A stretch of DNA of 64,000 nt from Saposhnikovia divaricata (lineage: Eukaryota; Streptophyta; Magnoliopsida; Apiales; Apiaceae), in the NCBI GenBank assembly GCA_036435485.1, contig JAZHRN010000137.1, forward strand, positions 186,001 to 250,000. The letters run 5' to 3'. Each line of letters opens with the position of its first letter. Position 1 is the stretch's first letter. A model generated the notes under the pieces. That model was given only the letters and a program-made list of their open reading frames with translations. It had not been told where the DNA came from and ran no database searches. This document shows, one piece after another, positions 46,191 through 58,354 of this stretch. The translations under genes and the position numbers were made by a program.

Positions 46191-47149
46191 AATATACAAA
46201 ATATATATACAGGAACACTGACATTCAAAATTAACATGTACAAAAAGGCCATGAAGGTATGAGCTACTGATATCCTGGGTCTCGATCATATTTGTCCTCA
46301 TCATATATTATTAGTCGACAGTGCTAAGACACCATAATCTTCAACTGTTTTAACTTGAGATGGAATATTTATATTTTATTAAAATATAAATTCCTCGTAT
46401 CCAAAATATAAAAGCTCTTATGTCAAGTCTCCAATGCCGCCCCTGGACCAGTGCTACCAGTGCTCCCGCACTAGGCCCATTGGATCCAGGGGGCCCAAAA
46501 AAAATCCCTTGTATATGTTTGTATCAATGTATACTTTTGGGCCTTTTTTTTCTTTCTTTATAGACAAAACTCAAAGGTTCATCAATCATCACTTCATCTA
46601 TTAACCTTAATCAAATTCTTTAAATCATTACATTGTGACATTGGTTATCAAACGATCAATCCACCTCCAAAATTGTCTTCCAATTTGAAAACTTCGATTT
46701 TCAAAGAAATAGAGAATCAAAGGTAAATACAAATTACAATCTTTTTGTTCAATTATATATGTATTATCTCAAAGTTGTAGGCTTATGCTTATAATAATTT
46801 CTTGTTTCTTTAATCTCTAGACTCTAATTATTCTTTGAATTGACGAGCATATATTCATGGTCAATACTCTACTTTAGAAAAACTTTTCGAATATTGGTGG
46901 TCTGCTCTACCAAAACTCTGCTTTACCTTTAGCTAATTTCATTTTGCTTGGTGGGTGTTTATTATGATTGAGAACCAAATTTACTCTACAAACAAGTTAT
47001 TGTCTTACTAATGTAATTGCTGCTCTAGTTATTTGGGAAATTATTATTGGATAATAAAATGAATTTATGATGTGATAGTTGTGTAAAAATCAGGCCAGTT
47101 AGAATGTATACCAAATAACAGAACAATCTTCTATCTTTTAAACGTATAG
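46191..47149. other. Intergenic DNA
   Basis: No gene recognised. At 46437-46500 'ccgcccctgg', 'ggatccagggggcccaaaaa' resembles an hAT-type terminus, but no partner end was located. Confidence 0.3.
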
Positions 47150-47283
47150 TCAATTAAGTTTCAACGCTTTTTTTTTCTTTTGTTCTAAATCCCAGAAGTT
47201 AACTCCTTTCATTTTAAATTCTGTAGGCCAACTAACGATTTCCTCAATGCTCCTTGTTTTTACACCGGATGATTCTTTGGACT
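47150..47283 (-). pseudogene. Coding-like fragment beside a MULE, unidentified
   Basis: On the minus strand an open stretch SKESSGVKTRSIEEIVSWPT continues to EFKMKGVNFWDLEQKKKK and stops at 47150-47152. The composition looks coding; the family is not recognised. It ends close to the left target duplication of the Mutator-like element (47287-47296). Confidence 0.3.
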
Positions 47284-47584
47284 CTAGTACAAATAAGAGT
47301 AAAGTACACTTTGTGTACTTGAACTTTGCTGAAGACACCACTTGAAATACCATATTTTAAAATCTTTCACGTGCAATACTGAATAACCGATTTACTTACA
47401 CTTAGTGTACTACCGTCTATTTGTGCCTAACGTCGTTATAAAGTCAGGGGTAAAACAATCTTTTTTCCTGTTTGTTTCTTCTTCATCATCATCTTCATCT
47501 TCAGATCTTTAAGCTTTACTAAACCTGAAAACTTCATTAGTTGGATTAAGCCCAGGTGCCTTACCCACACAAACACATAATAAG

Positions 47585-48066
47585 TAGAGCTGGCAATTCG
47601 TTTCGTTTCGTGTACTTCGTGTCGTGTACTTTCGTGTTTCGTGTACCAAGAGACCAAAACGAACACGAAACGAAATTAATTCGTGTAGTCAAATTTTAAA
47701 ACGAACACGAAACGAAATATTTCGTGTAAACACGAAACGAAATATTTCGTTTAAACACGAAACGAAACGAAAAGTACTATTTAAAAAAATATTTCGTGTA
47801 TTTTCTATTTATTTTGTAAAAAAGTTAAATATGTAATATTTATTTATAATATATATTTATATAATTTAAAATATTTATTTATTTCGTGTATTTTCGTTTC
47901 GTGTCGTGTACCCAAGGGTAAACCCAAAACCGACACTAAATTCATCCGTGTAATTTCGTGTTCGTGTACTTTCGTGTTCGTGTACCAAAAAGGTCAACCC
48001 AAACCCGTAATTTTCATGTCCTTTTCGTGTCGTGTTTTCGTGTCGTGTACGAAATTGCCGGCTCTA
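47585..48066. mobile_element. hAT-type MITE with 'cgtgtacttt' repeats
   Basis: Inverted ends TAGAGCTGGCAATTCG...CGAAATTGCCGGCTCTA with a perfect 8-bp duplication ataataag (47577-47584 and 48067-48074). The interior carries 'acacgaaacgaaa' and 'ttcgtgtcgtgtac' phrases in both orientations. 482 bp, no transposase; family member of 25820-26316. Confidence 0.87.
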
Positions 48067-48142
48067 ATAATAAGAGCAATCATAACCAAAAGGTAAAGCC
48101 ACAAAAGTGATAGTTAATGTTCACAAAATTGGGTAGAGAAGA

Positions 48143-50157
48143 TGTGAGATCCAAAATAGTTTGTAGAAGGGGGGTTGAATACAAACTATGTCATTTAATC
48201 GAATTTGCTCTTTTCTTAAAATATTAAATCAAGAACAAATTGATGCGGAATAAAACGAATACCGATATTCAAGTTAAATATCAAATTTTTATTAACTTGA
48301 TGGGGTGTGTCTAAATACACGGGTACAAATTACAATGGTTTGATGACCAACTAATTATTACAAATTCTATAGAAAATTCGACATGAACTTTTCTATATTT
48401 GTAATAAAAAGATCGAATGCTAAAAGCAATTCGAGAGATAAGTTCTAGGAGTAAAAACTCGATAGATAGTTCCAACGTTACAAGTAAACAATTTCTATCG
48501 GTTCAGATTTAACGATACAGCTTAGAAATAATTTACAGGAATTTATTTGAAGCTCAGGAACTATTTCTCTTGGTCTCTTCTTTTTCTCTCTTCCGTATGT
48601 GTTGAAGAAGATGAAGTGGTGAAGATTTGTGTTGTCTCTCTTTTTTTTTTGTCTGATTGCTTCTGCCTCTTTTTATAAGATATTAACATTTTGTATTGCC
48701 AAGACAATCGGTAAGACAATCAGAATCACCAAGACACTAAATTTGTACTGCCAAGACAATAGGCAATACAATCGGCAAGACAATCAACTTCCACCAAGAC
48801 AATCGGCAAGACAATCAATTTCTGAGATATTTGTCTTGCTTTATCAATAATTATCAATTTGTCGGAACCTTTTCTTTTTGATCATTATCAAGACAATCTG
48901 ATTTGAACTGTCAAGACAATAGTCAAGACAATCAAATAAGATTTTTATTCTCCTTTTTTTAAAGCTGTCGAGTAAAATGATTACCAAGACAATCGGCAAG
49001 ACAATCTTAGATTGTCTTGCTTTACTGATTTCCTTCTTCAAGACAATCGGCAAGACAATCAGAGATTGTCTTGCTAGTTCATTTTTTCAGTTTTAAATTA
49101 AACTGATTAATAAATAATCATTTCAATTTAAACTTAATTAAATAATAATTATTCAGATTTAATTAATTTAAATAATTAATTTAATTAACGAATTAATTCT
49201 TGATGAATTAATTTATTAATTAAATTGACTACTTGATTTAAATTAATTAAAGAAGAATAATTATATATCCTTGGATTGTCTTAATTCTTTTCTGAATCAC
49301 TGAAAGTAATAAAGGAATACCACTGAATATTCTGTTGACGCTCCATGTACTGTCTGGTTCATGAACGACTAACTCCAATGGATGTTCTTCATTTAGACTA
49401 TAAGATGTGATTCTTTTTCTCTTCTCATTTCTCTTGATTGTCCTTTGATAATTATATTAATTCCAACTTAATTAACCTTTTAATTAATTTACATAATAAA
49501 TTAATTCTGATAGAATTAATTCATCAAATAAATCAACCAAATGATTTAATCAATTAAGAGAGAATTAATACACCTCCTTGACAGCATAATCCTTGTGTTC
49601 TTCCATGTCTTGATAAATCTGATCCTCCACAAAGATTATTCTTTAGCCAGTCCACTTGATAATAAAATCATTGTGGTTAATGAATTTAACACTTCTGTTG
49701 GTTGCACAATGATTTTCTCTTTTACCAGTCTTGATAGCTTGAACCACTGAAGTTAATGACGAATAACCACTGTTTAATGTTGACACTCGATGCACAGTCT
49801 GGTTCATGAGTGACTAACCGCAATGACTGTTCTTCATATATTGACTTTAAAGTTGTGGTTCATGTCTTCCTTTTCTTCACTCTTTTTCAAACTTTTATAA
49901 TCTGTATTCTGTCACTGTAGGAACCTCTTGTCACTATAAATAGAAACCACTGTCTTGATTACTCCACTGATGCTTGATCAACTGAATGAACTTCTTCAAG
50001 TGTAGTATACCTCAAAACGGTAGATTGACTTTGTCTTCTTTCTTTTGACAAATAATACAATCTGAGATTCCTTGTGACAGTATATGTACTATTTACTATT
50101 ACAATCTTGTTTAAGTTGAGTTGTATCCTCGAAATACAAATAGGCTTATGCCTTTCA
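48143..50157 (+). mobile_element. Solo LTR (about 2.0 kb), copia SIRE/Maximus-like
   Basis: TG...CA ends (TGTGAGATCC ... ATGCCTTTCA) with a perfect 5-bp target duplication gaaga at 48138-48142 and 50158-50162 and no internal region, as left by recombination between two LTRs. The opening phrase gtagaaggggggttgaatac is one I associate with long copia LTRs of the SIRE/Maximus group; that lineage is from memory of the family and not tested. It contains the AAGACAATC array at 48701-49074. Confidence 0.78.
48701..49074 (+). repeat. Interspersed AAGACAATC motif array with two perfect hairpins
   Basis: About 13 forward copies of AAGACAAT(C/A), often paired as 'caagacaatcggcaagacaa'. Two copies are followed by their inverse: GCAAGACAATC (48996-49006), loop TTA, GATTGTCTTGC (49010-49020); and GCAAGACAATC (49050-49060), loop AGA, GATTGTCTTGC (49064-49074). 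It lies within the solo LTR. Confidence 0.8.
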
Positions 50158-50162
50158 GAAGA

Positions 50163-50614
50163 AAACAAAGATTACACAGAACAGAGAATGAACTCGAACA
50201 TGAACAGAAAATATTTACACCCACATTCTAGATTATTAGTTGAAGCCTCTAGAATGGACTTTGTCAACCTTCTAAACCCTCTACACTGGAGGCTTAACAC
50301 TGGAGGTACAATGTAAAGGAACCTGAACCCAAAGAAAATAAAACTTTAAATTACCAATATTCCGAATTCATTGCATGTACACTGCTCACTTATTATACAT
50401 TAGACTCATGTAGACTAGTTTGAAAATTAGTCATTTCTGGCCCTATACATGAACGATTGTTTAGGATGTTATCTCCTCTCTTTTCAAACTTACAAAAGAT
50501 TAAGGGTTCAATATTCACTACCAAGAATTAAGGATTAGAGTGTACCCCGTGGTGGTCATGGTCCTTATTTTTCCCAATGGGACACGGGTTTGCAATTTGT
50601 ACAGTGGGGCTTCA
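50163..50614. other. MULE interior, unidentified
   Basis: No family recognised. A short repeat 'tacactggaggcttaacactggaggtac' occurs at 50281-50308. Confidence 0.3.
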
Positions 50615-50964
50615 GTTCATAGTCTCTCTATTGGGGATATGCAGGACTGCAGTTGGTGTAAAGCTCCAATTCACTCGCATGGTGGGCTTTTGCAGCAATT
50701 TAGACCTCTAGGTCACTCAATACTGGGTACTGGTTCTGCTCCCAGTGGCTACAATGACTCACAAGTCATTTAAAAGCCTATGTAAAGGCGTTCATAGTCT
50801 CTATGTTAGGGATATGCAGGACTGCAGTTCGTGTAAAGCTCCAATTCACTCGCATGGTGGGCTTTTGCAGCAATTTAGACCTCTAGGTCACTCAATATTG
50901 GGTATTGGTTCTGCTCCCAGTGGCTATAATGACTCAGAAGTCATTTAAAAGCCTATGTAAAGGC
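50615..50964 (+). repeat. Tandem duplication, 2 x 175 bp
   Basis: Units 50615-50789 and 50790-50964 both run from 'gttcatagtctct' through 'gctccaattcactcgcatgg' to 'cctatgtaaaggc', with only a few substitutions. Each holds a short open frame (DMQDCS.CKAPIHSHGGLLQQ), preserved in both copies, with no known domain. Confidence 0.85.
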
Positions 50965-51182
50965 ACACACTATTAAGTAGTATCCCCGTCAATTTGAACT
51001 AAGATAAGTAATAAAGAAGAATATGAACTAGAAAGATGTCAGAAATATCTAAAGTAAATTCTCTGTTGAATCATGGCCTCCATTACGAATAATCACCACA
51101 AATGGGTTTCGAAAAGCAAAGGGCAAGAACTCAGAAAATCGAAAACATTGATTTCGACCTAGAAATTTATTTCTTTGAAATC

Positions 51183-51237
<55 letters not shown>

Positions 51238-51400
51238 ATGGATAGAGCTCGATGAGTAGAGAAATTTGATATATAGATATCAATTTTCTAATGAACGGAT
51301 CAAAAGATATATGATTTTGAAGATCGTTATATATATAAGTTTATGTGTATTGAGAGCAGAGAGAGTATACTTTGTATTCTGGAAAAGTTTAAACAAGAAA
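50965..51400. other. MULE interior with (AT)n tract
   Basis: Contains a dinucleotide (AT)n run at about 51187-51236. No gene recognised. Confidence 0.45.
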
Positions 51401-51686
51401 AGGTAATGAAAAGACTATTTTACCCTAACTTTATAACGACGTTAGGCACAAATAGACGGCAGTACATTAGGTATAAGTAAATCGTTTGTTCAGTATTGCA
51501 CGTGGTAGATTTTAAAATATGGTATTTCAAATGGTGTCTTTAGCAAAACTCAGGTACACAAAATGCACTTTACTCGTACAAACAATAAAAACTATGCACT
51601 TGGATCTTATGCACTATTGGTGCATCAACTGCGTCTGCCAGCTGGTTATGCTTTGTTATTATTTGCATCAGCTGCAGTTTGTTAAT

Positions 51687-52632
51687 ATTAAAAAATTTAT
51701 AGTATAATTTATATAAATTATTTACACGATTAGTTTACTTTATCATCAAGTGTACAATTATTTATATGGTTCACTTTTCTTTATAGTTTTAGTTGCCGAA
51801 ATAAAGAAAAAAATTATACATACAGTTATGTTTTTAATATTTGATAATGATAAACATAAATTTTATTTTGGGAGCAATCCAATTCACCGATCAATCTTAT
51901 TTTTTTATTTCTTAGCATCAATTAGAGCCAATAATTGAAATCATAAATTTTTGCAATTCTGATTAAACATAACATACTGATTTATAAAATTATAATTCAT
52001 TCTCCAATCCTTCACTAACGTAAACAATTTATTTGGTTAAGAATCACTTTCAAAAATTGACTTAGATTATTAGTGTAAACAAAATTCTTAACACATTTCT
52101 GAATGTTTCTCTAAATTTCTCAAAAAAATTCTCTTTTTTCAATAGCAACTACTAAACTTATATTCAGTCAACATGTAATCTTTATGTCTTTTTTGGCTCT
52201 TATCGTGGGCCTAAGTCCTAACTCTGTAGTACTAAATCTGTTTGACATAGGTAATTCATAAAGATTGTTCGATGAAAAATCTGATTCGTGGTGTCCTTTT
52301 AGAGCATGAATTCAAATAACTTTTTGAGGTATAAAATGTTTTCGCACAGATTTAATAAACTGTTTATATACATACTTTTTTATATGCTATAAACTAAAGA
52401 TAATTAAAATCAATTATTACATATCCTTACAAACAATATTTATCTTCAAAATTTTCTCGATATCATTGTTCATTTGCATTCAAAGGTTACTCGGAACGGC
52501 GTTACCTCGATTTCTGAATGTAAATAAATTAATATTAAAAATTTATAGTATAATTTATATAAATTATTTACACGATAGTTTACTTTATCATCAAGTGTAC
52601 AACTATTTATACGGTTCACTTTTCTTTATAGT
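51687..52632. repeat. Pair of ~100-bp direct repeats flanking 750 bp
   Basis: 51687-51786 and 52533-52632 share, nearly base for base, 'tttatagtataatttatata', 'tttactttatcatcaagtgt' and 'ggttcacttttctttatagt'. They are in the same orientation, 846 bp apart. No TG/CA ends, so not assigned as LTRs. The enclosed DNA is non-coding. Confidence 0.7.
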
Positions 52633-52639
52633 ATAATTA

Positions 52640-53075
52640 TTTATATGCCCGCTACGCATGTGCTTTTTAAATTTCAAAATTTATGTTAAAAATTATATTT
52701 TTAATTTAAAATATGATTTAATTATGGTTTGTTTTTTATATAGATGGTTTCAATTTTATATGCATATATATTAATTAAAATAACCTACTATATTTTAAAT
52801 AGAATAATATTTCATAATTTAAATTAGAAAGATAGAATATTTTTAGTTTGAATGAAATTTTATACGCATATATATTAATTAAAATAACCTACTATACTTT
52901 CAATAGAATTATATTTCATAATTTTTAAGTTAACGATATCTTTTTTTTTGACGTAAAAGGTTGTTTTATTGATTAGCTAGATCAGCTTGTAAAATATTCC
53001 TAAACTCAATAGGAACATTCCTCCTATTGATTAACTCAATAGGTTATTTTATGTTAAAAATGATATGATCTGATA

Positions 53076-53116
<41 letters not shown>

Positions 53117-53219
53117 CATTGTTCGTGATATTTTTAGAAAATGATGGATTTTAGTTTGAAAATATTGAAAAGATAAATGTTTTAGTTAAAAAACGTAATC
53201 GGTTAGTTATTAGTTATTA

Positions 53220-53283
<64 letters not shown>

Positions 53284-54445
53284 TTATTGTCCTTAAATAA
53301 AGCAAACCGAATAGGTTTTACTGAAAAAAATAGAAAAATAGAAAGGTAACGTATTTTAGCTGAAAAATGTAATTGGTTAATTATTAGTAATTATAATATT
53401 TTATTTTATTAAACAGAATTGCTCATATTGTGTTTAGAAAAGGAAAAATTTTAGTTAGATAAACTATATTTACGTGAAAAGGAAAATTGATTAGTTATTC
53501 AAAAATAGAAAATGTAACATATTTTACCTGAAAAAGGAAACATTTTACTTAAATAAAGCTACCCGAACAGGTTTTACTGGGAAAAAAAAATAAAAAATAG
53601 AAAAGGTAATATATTTTAGTTAAAAAAGGTAATTGGTTAATTATTAGTAATTATAATTATAATATTTTATTTTATTAAATAGAATTTTTCATATTTTATG
53701 TGGAAAGAAATTGATTAGTTATTGAAAAATAGAAAAGGTAACATGTTTCACCTGAAAAAGAAAATTTATTAGTAATTATAAATAATTAAGTAAGGATAAT
53801 TACGTAAAATAACGTGTACCATTAAGTAAGAGTAAATAAGTAAAATTAACTAAAAAAAATTGAAAAATTGAAAAGGTAACATATTTTATCTGAAAAGGTA
53901 ATTCGTTAATTATTAGCAATTATAATATTTTATTTTATTAAATAGAATTGCTTATAATGTTTTTAGAAAAGGAAAAATTTTAGTTAGATAAACTGTATTT
54001 TACATGGAAAAAAAATTGATTAGTTATTAAAAAATAGAAAAGGTAACATATTTTACCTGAAAAGAGAAAATTGTTTACTTAAATAAAGTTACCCGAACAG
54101 GTTTACTGGAAAAAAATAAAAATAGAAAAAGTAACGTATTTTAGCTAAAAGATAATTGGTTAATTATTAGTAATTGTAATTACAATATTTTATTTTATTA
54201 AATAGAACTGCTCATATTTTACTTGAAAAAGAAAATTGATTAGTTTTTGAAAAATAGAAAAGATAACATGTTTTACGTGAAAGGAAAATTTATTAGTTAT
54301 TAGTAACTATAAATAATTAAGTAACGATAATTACGTAAAATAACATGTATTATTAAGTAAGGGTAAATAGGTAAAATCAATATGTACCGTACGGAATAAT
54401 CAAACTTTTAATATTTGGGGTTTTATATAATAATATAAATATATG
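52640..54445 (-). mobile_element. Helitron-like AT-rich element with tandem modules (left arm)
   Basis: The right edge on the minus strand, tatattattatataaaacc followed by 'aaaagtttg', resembles the 5' terminus of the Helitron at 8789-10529. The left edge carries a weak hairpin word gcccgctacgcatgtgc like other Helitron 3' ends, but lacks CTAG. Between them, 53180-54400 repeats a ~250-280-bp module about four times ('ggttaattattagtaattat' at about 53370, 53630, 53905, 54155). (AT)n at 53080-53112 and (ATT)n at 53216-53284. No protein. Confidence 0.4.
53216..53284. repeat. (ATT)n microsatellite
   Basis: More than 20 uninterrupted ATT units. Confidence 0.95.
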
Positions 54446-54620
54446 TATTAGTTAAGAGTTTCTATTATTAAAAATTCTTTATATAACAAATTTCATTAAC
54501 AAAGATAATTTTAAATATTTAGACTTATGATTCGTACCAATTTTTCAAAAAGTAATCAAATAAAATTACAAACCTATGGAATTCAAATTTAAATTACTTT
54601 AGATTTTTTTATCATATTAA

Positions 54621-54625
<5 letters not shown>

Positions 54626-54666
<41 letters not shown>
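54626..54666. repeat. (AT)n microsatellite at the turn-point of the opposed arrays
   Basis: About 40 bases of alternating AT between the two oppositely oriented module arrays. Confidence 0.9.
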
Positions 54667-54670
<4 letters not shown>

Positions 54671-57660
54671 AAATGAATAAAATGTCTAAACGTTAATTTC
54701 TAAATTTTGCATCTAAATAACGTTTTTTTAATATCCTCCACTTCAAATATAATTTTTTTATAGTAAAACCTCTTCAGATCGCTCATTACGGTACAGGTTG
54801 ATTTTACTTATTTACCATTACTTAATTAGAGATAAAATTTATCCTACTAACTAATAAATTTTCTTTTAAAGGTTAAACATATTAACTTTTCTATTTTTCA
54901 ATAACTAAACAATTTCCTTTTTTCAAGTAAAATAAAATATCATTTATATTTTAGCTAACTAAAATTTCTCCTTTACGAATCAATTTAATTTTTCAGGTTA
55001 TACATATAACCTTTTCTACTTTTTAATAACTAAATAATTTTCTTTTTCAGGTTAAGTACAATATTTTTTATATTTTATCTAACTATAAGTTTTTCTTTTA
55101 CATAAACAACTAATACATTTCCGTTTTAAGGTTAAACATATTACCTTTTCTATTTTCAATAACTAAATAATTTTCTTTTTTAAGTAAATTAAATATTTTT
55201 TTATATTTTATCTAAATAAAATTTCTCCTTACTAATCAATTTTCATTTTCAGGTTAAACATATTATCTTTCTATTTTTCAATAACTAAATAATTTTCTTT
55301 TTTAGGTTAAGTACAATATCTTTATATTTTATCTAACTAAAATTTCTCTTTTTTTTAAAAAAACAGAACGAACAATTTGTTTAATAAAATAACATAATTA
55401 TATTATAATTACTATTAACTAATCAATTACCTTTTTCAGCTAAAACGCGTTACCTTTTCTCTTCACTCAACTATAATCTCTCCTTTTTCAATTATATCAC
55501 GAGCGATTCTATATAATAAAAATAAAATAATAATATTATAATACTAATAATTAACCAATTACCTTTTACAGCTAAAACGTATCACCTTTCCTATATTTAC
55601 TAATTAAATTAACTTTTTTTCTAGAAATATTACGGGCAACATTAATTTCTCAATTTCTAAAAACACTACGAGCAATTTTAGTAGTAAAATAACATAATTA
55701 AATATAACTAAATAATTTCATTTTTCAGGTAAAACATAATATCCATTATATTTTATCTAACTAAAATTTTTCTTTTTTTTTTCTAAGGAAAATGAAAGGC
55801 AAAACCTTTTTTTAAAAACACTACGAGAAATTTTGTTTAATAAAATAACATATTTATATTATAATAACTATTAACTAATCAATTATCTTTTTCAGCCAAA
55901 ACACGTTACCTTTTCTCTAACTAAGATATCTCTTTTTCCAATTATATCACGGGCGGTTCTATTTTATAAAAATAAAATAATAATATTATAATATTACTAA
56001 TTAACCGATTACCTTTTCAGCTAAAACGTATCATCTCTTCTATTTTTTCTAATTAAATTCCTTTTTTCTAGAAATATCACAGGTAACATTAATTTCTCAT
56101 TTTCTAAAAACAGCAATTTTAATTTGGAAAATAACATAATTAAATTATTATTACTATAAACTAATCAATTAAGTTTTTCACCTAAAACATGTCACCTTTT
56201 TAATTTTCACGTTACCTTTTCTGTTTTCTATAACTAAAATCTCTCTTTTTCCAATTATATCACGGACGTTTGTATTTAGTAAAATATAATTAATAATATT
56301 AAAATACTAATATCTATTACCTTTTTCAGCTAAAACTTATCATATTTTCTAACTAAAATTCCTCTTTTTCTAGAAATATCACGGACAACATTAATTTATC
56401 CTTTTCTAAAGACATTGCAAGCAATTTTATTTAGTAAAATAACAAAATTAAATTATAATTACTATGAACTAATCAATTACCTTTTTCACCTAAAACATGT
56501 TACCATTTAAATTTTCTCTAACTAAGACCTCTCTTTTTTCAATTATATCACGGGCATTCAATTTAATAAAATAAAATAATAATTTTATAATTAATAATAA
56601 TTAACCGATAATCTTTTTCAACTAAAACCTATCAATTTTTATATATTTTATAACTAAATTCCTCATTTACAAGAAATATCACGGATAACATTTATATAAT
56701 TATTATAAAATCATCACATTAAAAAATTTTAAGCCTCCAAAATTCATGTTTTATAAAAATTAATTCAATTAATGAAAAACTTTAAAATTTAAAAATTTTA
56801 ACCTTAAACATAATACGCGTAAGAGGGATCTTATCCATAATTTTTTTCACTGTACCGCCAAAATAATCTCAACAGCCGAATCTAATATTTTTAAAAATTG
56901 AATGATCAAGATTATATCATATTAAAAAGAAAATTTTACCTAAAAATAATATGATTAGAAAATGTTGCATTAGAAGTGAATTTAAAAAGAAAATTATAAT
57001 CTAAAAAGGGCTTAATGATCCTATAGTTAACTATTGGTAATATCCTAAAGTTAATTCATTTTTCAATACAAAAGTAAGGGTGTTTTTGTAAATACATGCG
57101 GGTGAATTCTATTATTACAAAAATGCCATCTAACTTTTGCATATAAAATGCAAGTGGCTTTAGATAATTTTCCTACAGTTAACTGTATAAACATTTTTCT
57201 CATCTAAAAAAAGATATAATTAAAAAAGGTTGTATTAAAATTGAATTTTAAAAAAAATATAATCTGAAAAGGATATAATTAAAAAAGGTTGTATTAGAAT
57301 TGAATTTTATTTATTTTTTATTAGTATTAAAAAAAAATTCATATTTATTATTTGGGTTCTATCTTGTGATCTAGAAATCAGATTTGAATGATTTTAGAAT
57401 ACACGTGAAGCTCATAAAATTATCTTTAATGTAGTGATGATTTAATAATTATTATTCAAATGGAAACACTCAGAATCTCAAAAGAAAATATAATTACGAA
57501 TTTTTACATTAATCATATTAAATGTAAAAGTTGTACATTGATAATGCTATTTAATGTAGAAAATCTAATTATATATGATTTAAATCATTGACATACACCT
57601 TTTCGTATTTCAATATAAATACATTTTTTATTGTAAAACATATTAAAATATATAAAAAAA

Positions 57661-57848
57661 TTTATGCTAGATACAATGGTTTTCATCTATTAATGTTAAG
57701 ATCTTTGTCGTACGGAAGACCAGACTACCGATTATCAAAATTTTAAAATATTTATTTATGCTAGATCCAACTGTTTTCATCTATTAATTTTAAGATCTTT
57801 GTCGTACGGAGGATCAGACTACCGATTATCAAAATTTTAGACAAAATC
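57661..57848 (+). repeat. Tandem duplication, 2 x ~94 bp
   Basis: 'tttatgctagat...gatctttgtcgtacgga' and 'agactaccgattatcaaaatttta' occur at 57661 and again at 57755 with a few substitutions. Confidence 0.8.
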
Positions 57849-58354
57849 CCTATTACATTTATTATTAAAATTGTACTTGGTTGTTAGTAGAATCATCTTC
57901 AAATAATAGCAAGAGTATTTTGATAATCGAAACGAATTATAAGTAGAATTCATAAATCAAATGGAATTTTCAATGTGAAAAATTGTAAATTGATTCTCTC
58001 TTTTGTTTCTCCGTAGATTTAATTGGACCCTCACTAAATTAAAGGTTATTTTGTTAATTTCACGTGGGTTGTAAAATCGTTCAAATCAAATTTTAATAAT
58101 TCAAGATATAGTACAAATATTAAATCGAACATGTAAAATCTAATATATATTAATTTTTTAACAACAATTTGATATGTAAATTAATAGCATATAAAATTAA
58201 AAAATATATAATTATAGAAATTTAAAAAGTAGTCGTGCGTTGCACAGGTTATAAACTAGTATATATTTAAATTATACAATTCATGATTACGTCCAATTTC
58301 AAATGTGAGACGGATATAATTACTTTTATTAATATAATAAGACGAATATTTATG

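Larger units (their letters stand above)
47297..51575. mobile_element. Mutator-like element (4.3 kb) with nested insertions
   Basis: Long terminal inverted repeats (about 170 bp, roughly 85% alike) begin GAGTAAAGTACACTTTGTGT at the left and GAGTAAAGTGCATTTTGTGT on the reverse strand at the right; both include gtctatttgtgcctaacgtc. A 10-bp target duplication gtacaaa(t/c)aa with one mismatch is at 47287-47296 and 51576-51585. Inside are an hAT-type MITE (47585-48066), a solo LTR (48143-50157) and a 175-bp tandem duplication (50615-50964). Without the nested pieces the element would be about 1.8 kb. No transposase was recognised. Confidence 0.82.
54620..58259 (+). mobile_element. Helitron-like AT-rich element with inverted modules (right arm)
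   Basis: The plus-strand 3' edge has a short hairpin GTGC-GTT-GCAC (58235-58245), then aggttataaa and a terminal CTAG at 58256-58259 next to T, matching the Helitron rule. A possible 5' edge is A|TCTATATTATATAT at 54620, running into (AT)n. Between about 54830 and 56690 the modules of the left arm recur in the opposite orientation several times ('caattacctttttcagctaaaac', 'ttttctatttttcaataact'). No RepHel protein is visible. The boundary on the left is uncertain. Confidence 0.4.

Noticed and set aside
46437..46500. hAT-type terminus (ccgcccctgg / gggggcccaaaaa)
   Set aside because: Suggestive wording, but no opposite end or target duplication could be located.
48701..49074. CRISPR-like repeat pattern
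   Set aside because: The AAGACAATC words are too short and irregularly spaced, include inverted copies, and sit in a plant LTR.
51600..51680. An exon on the minus strand paired with 47150-47283 across the Mutator-like element
   Set aside because: After removing the element the intron would be only about 27 bases and the frames do not join, so the pairing is not credible.
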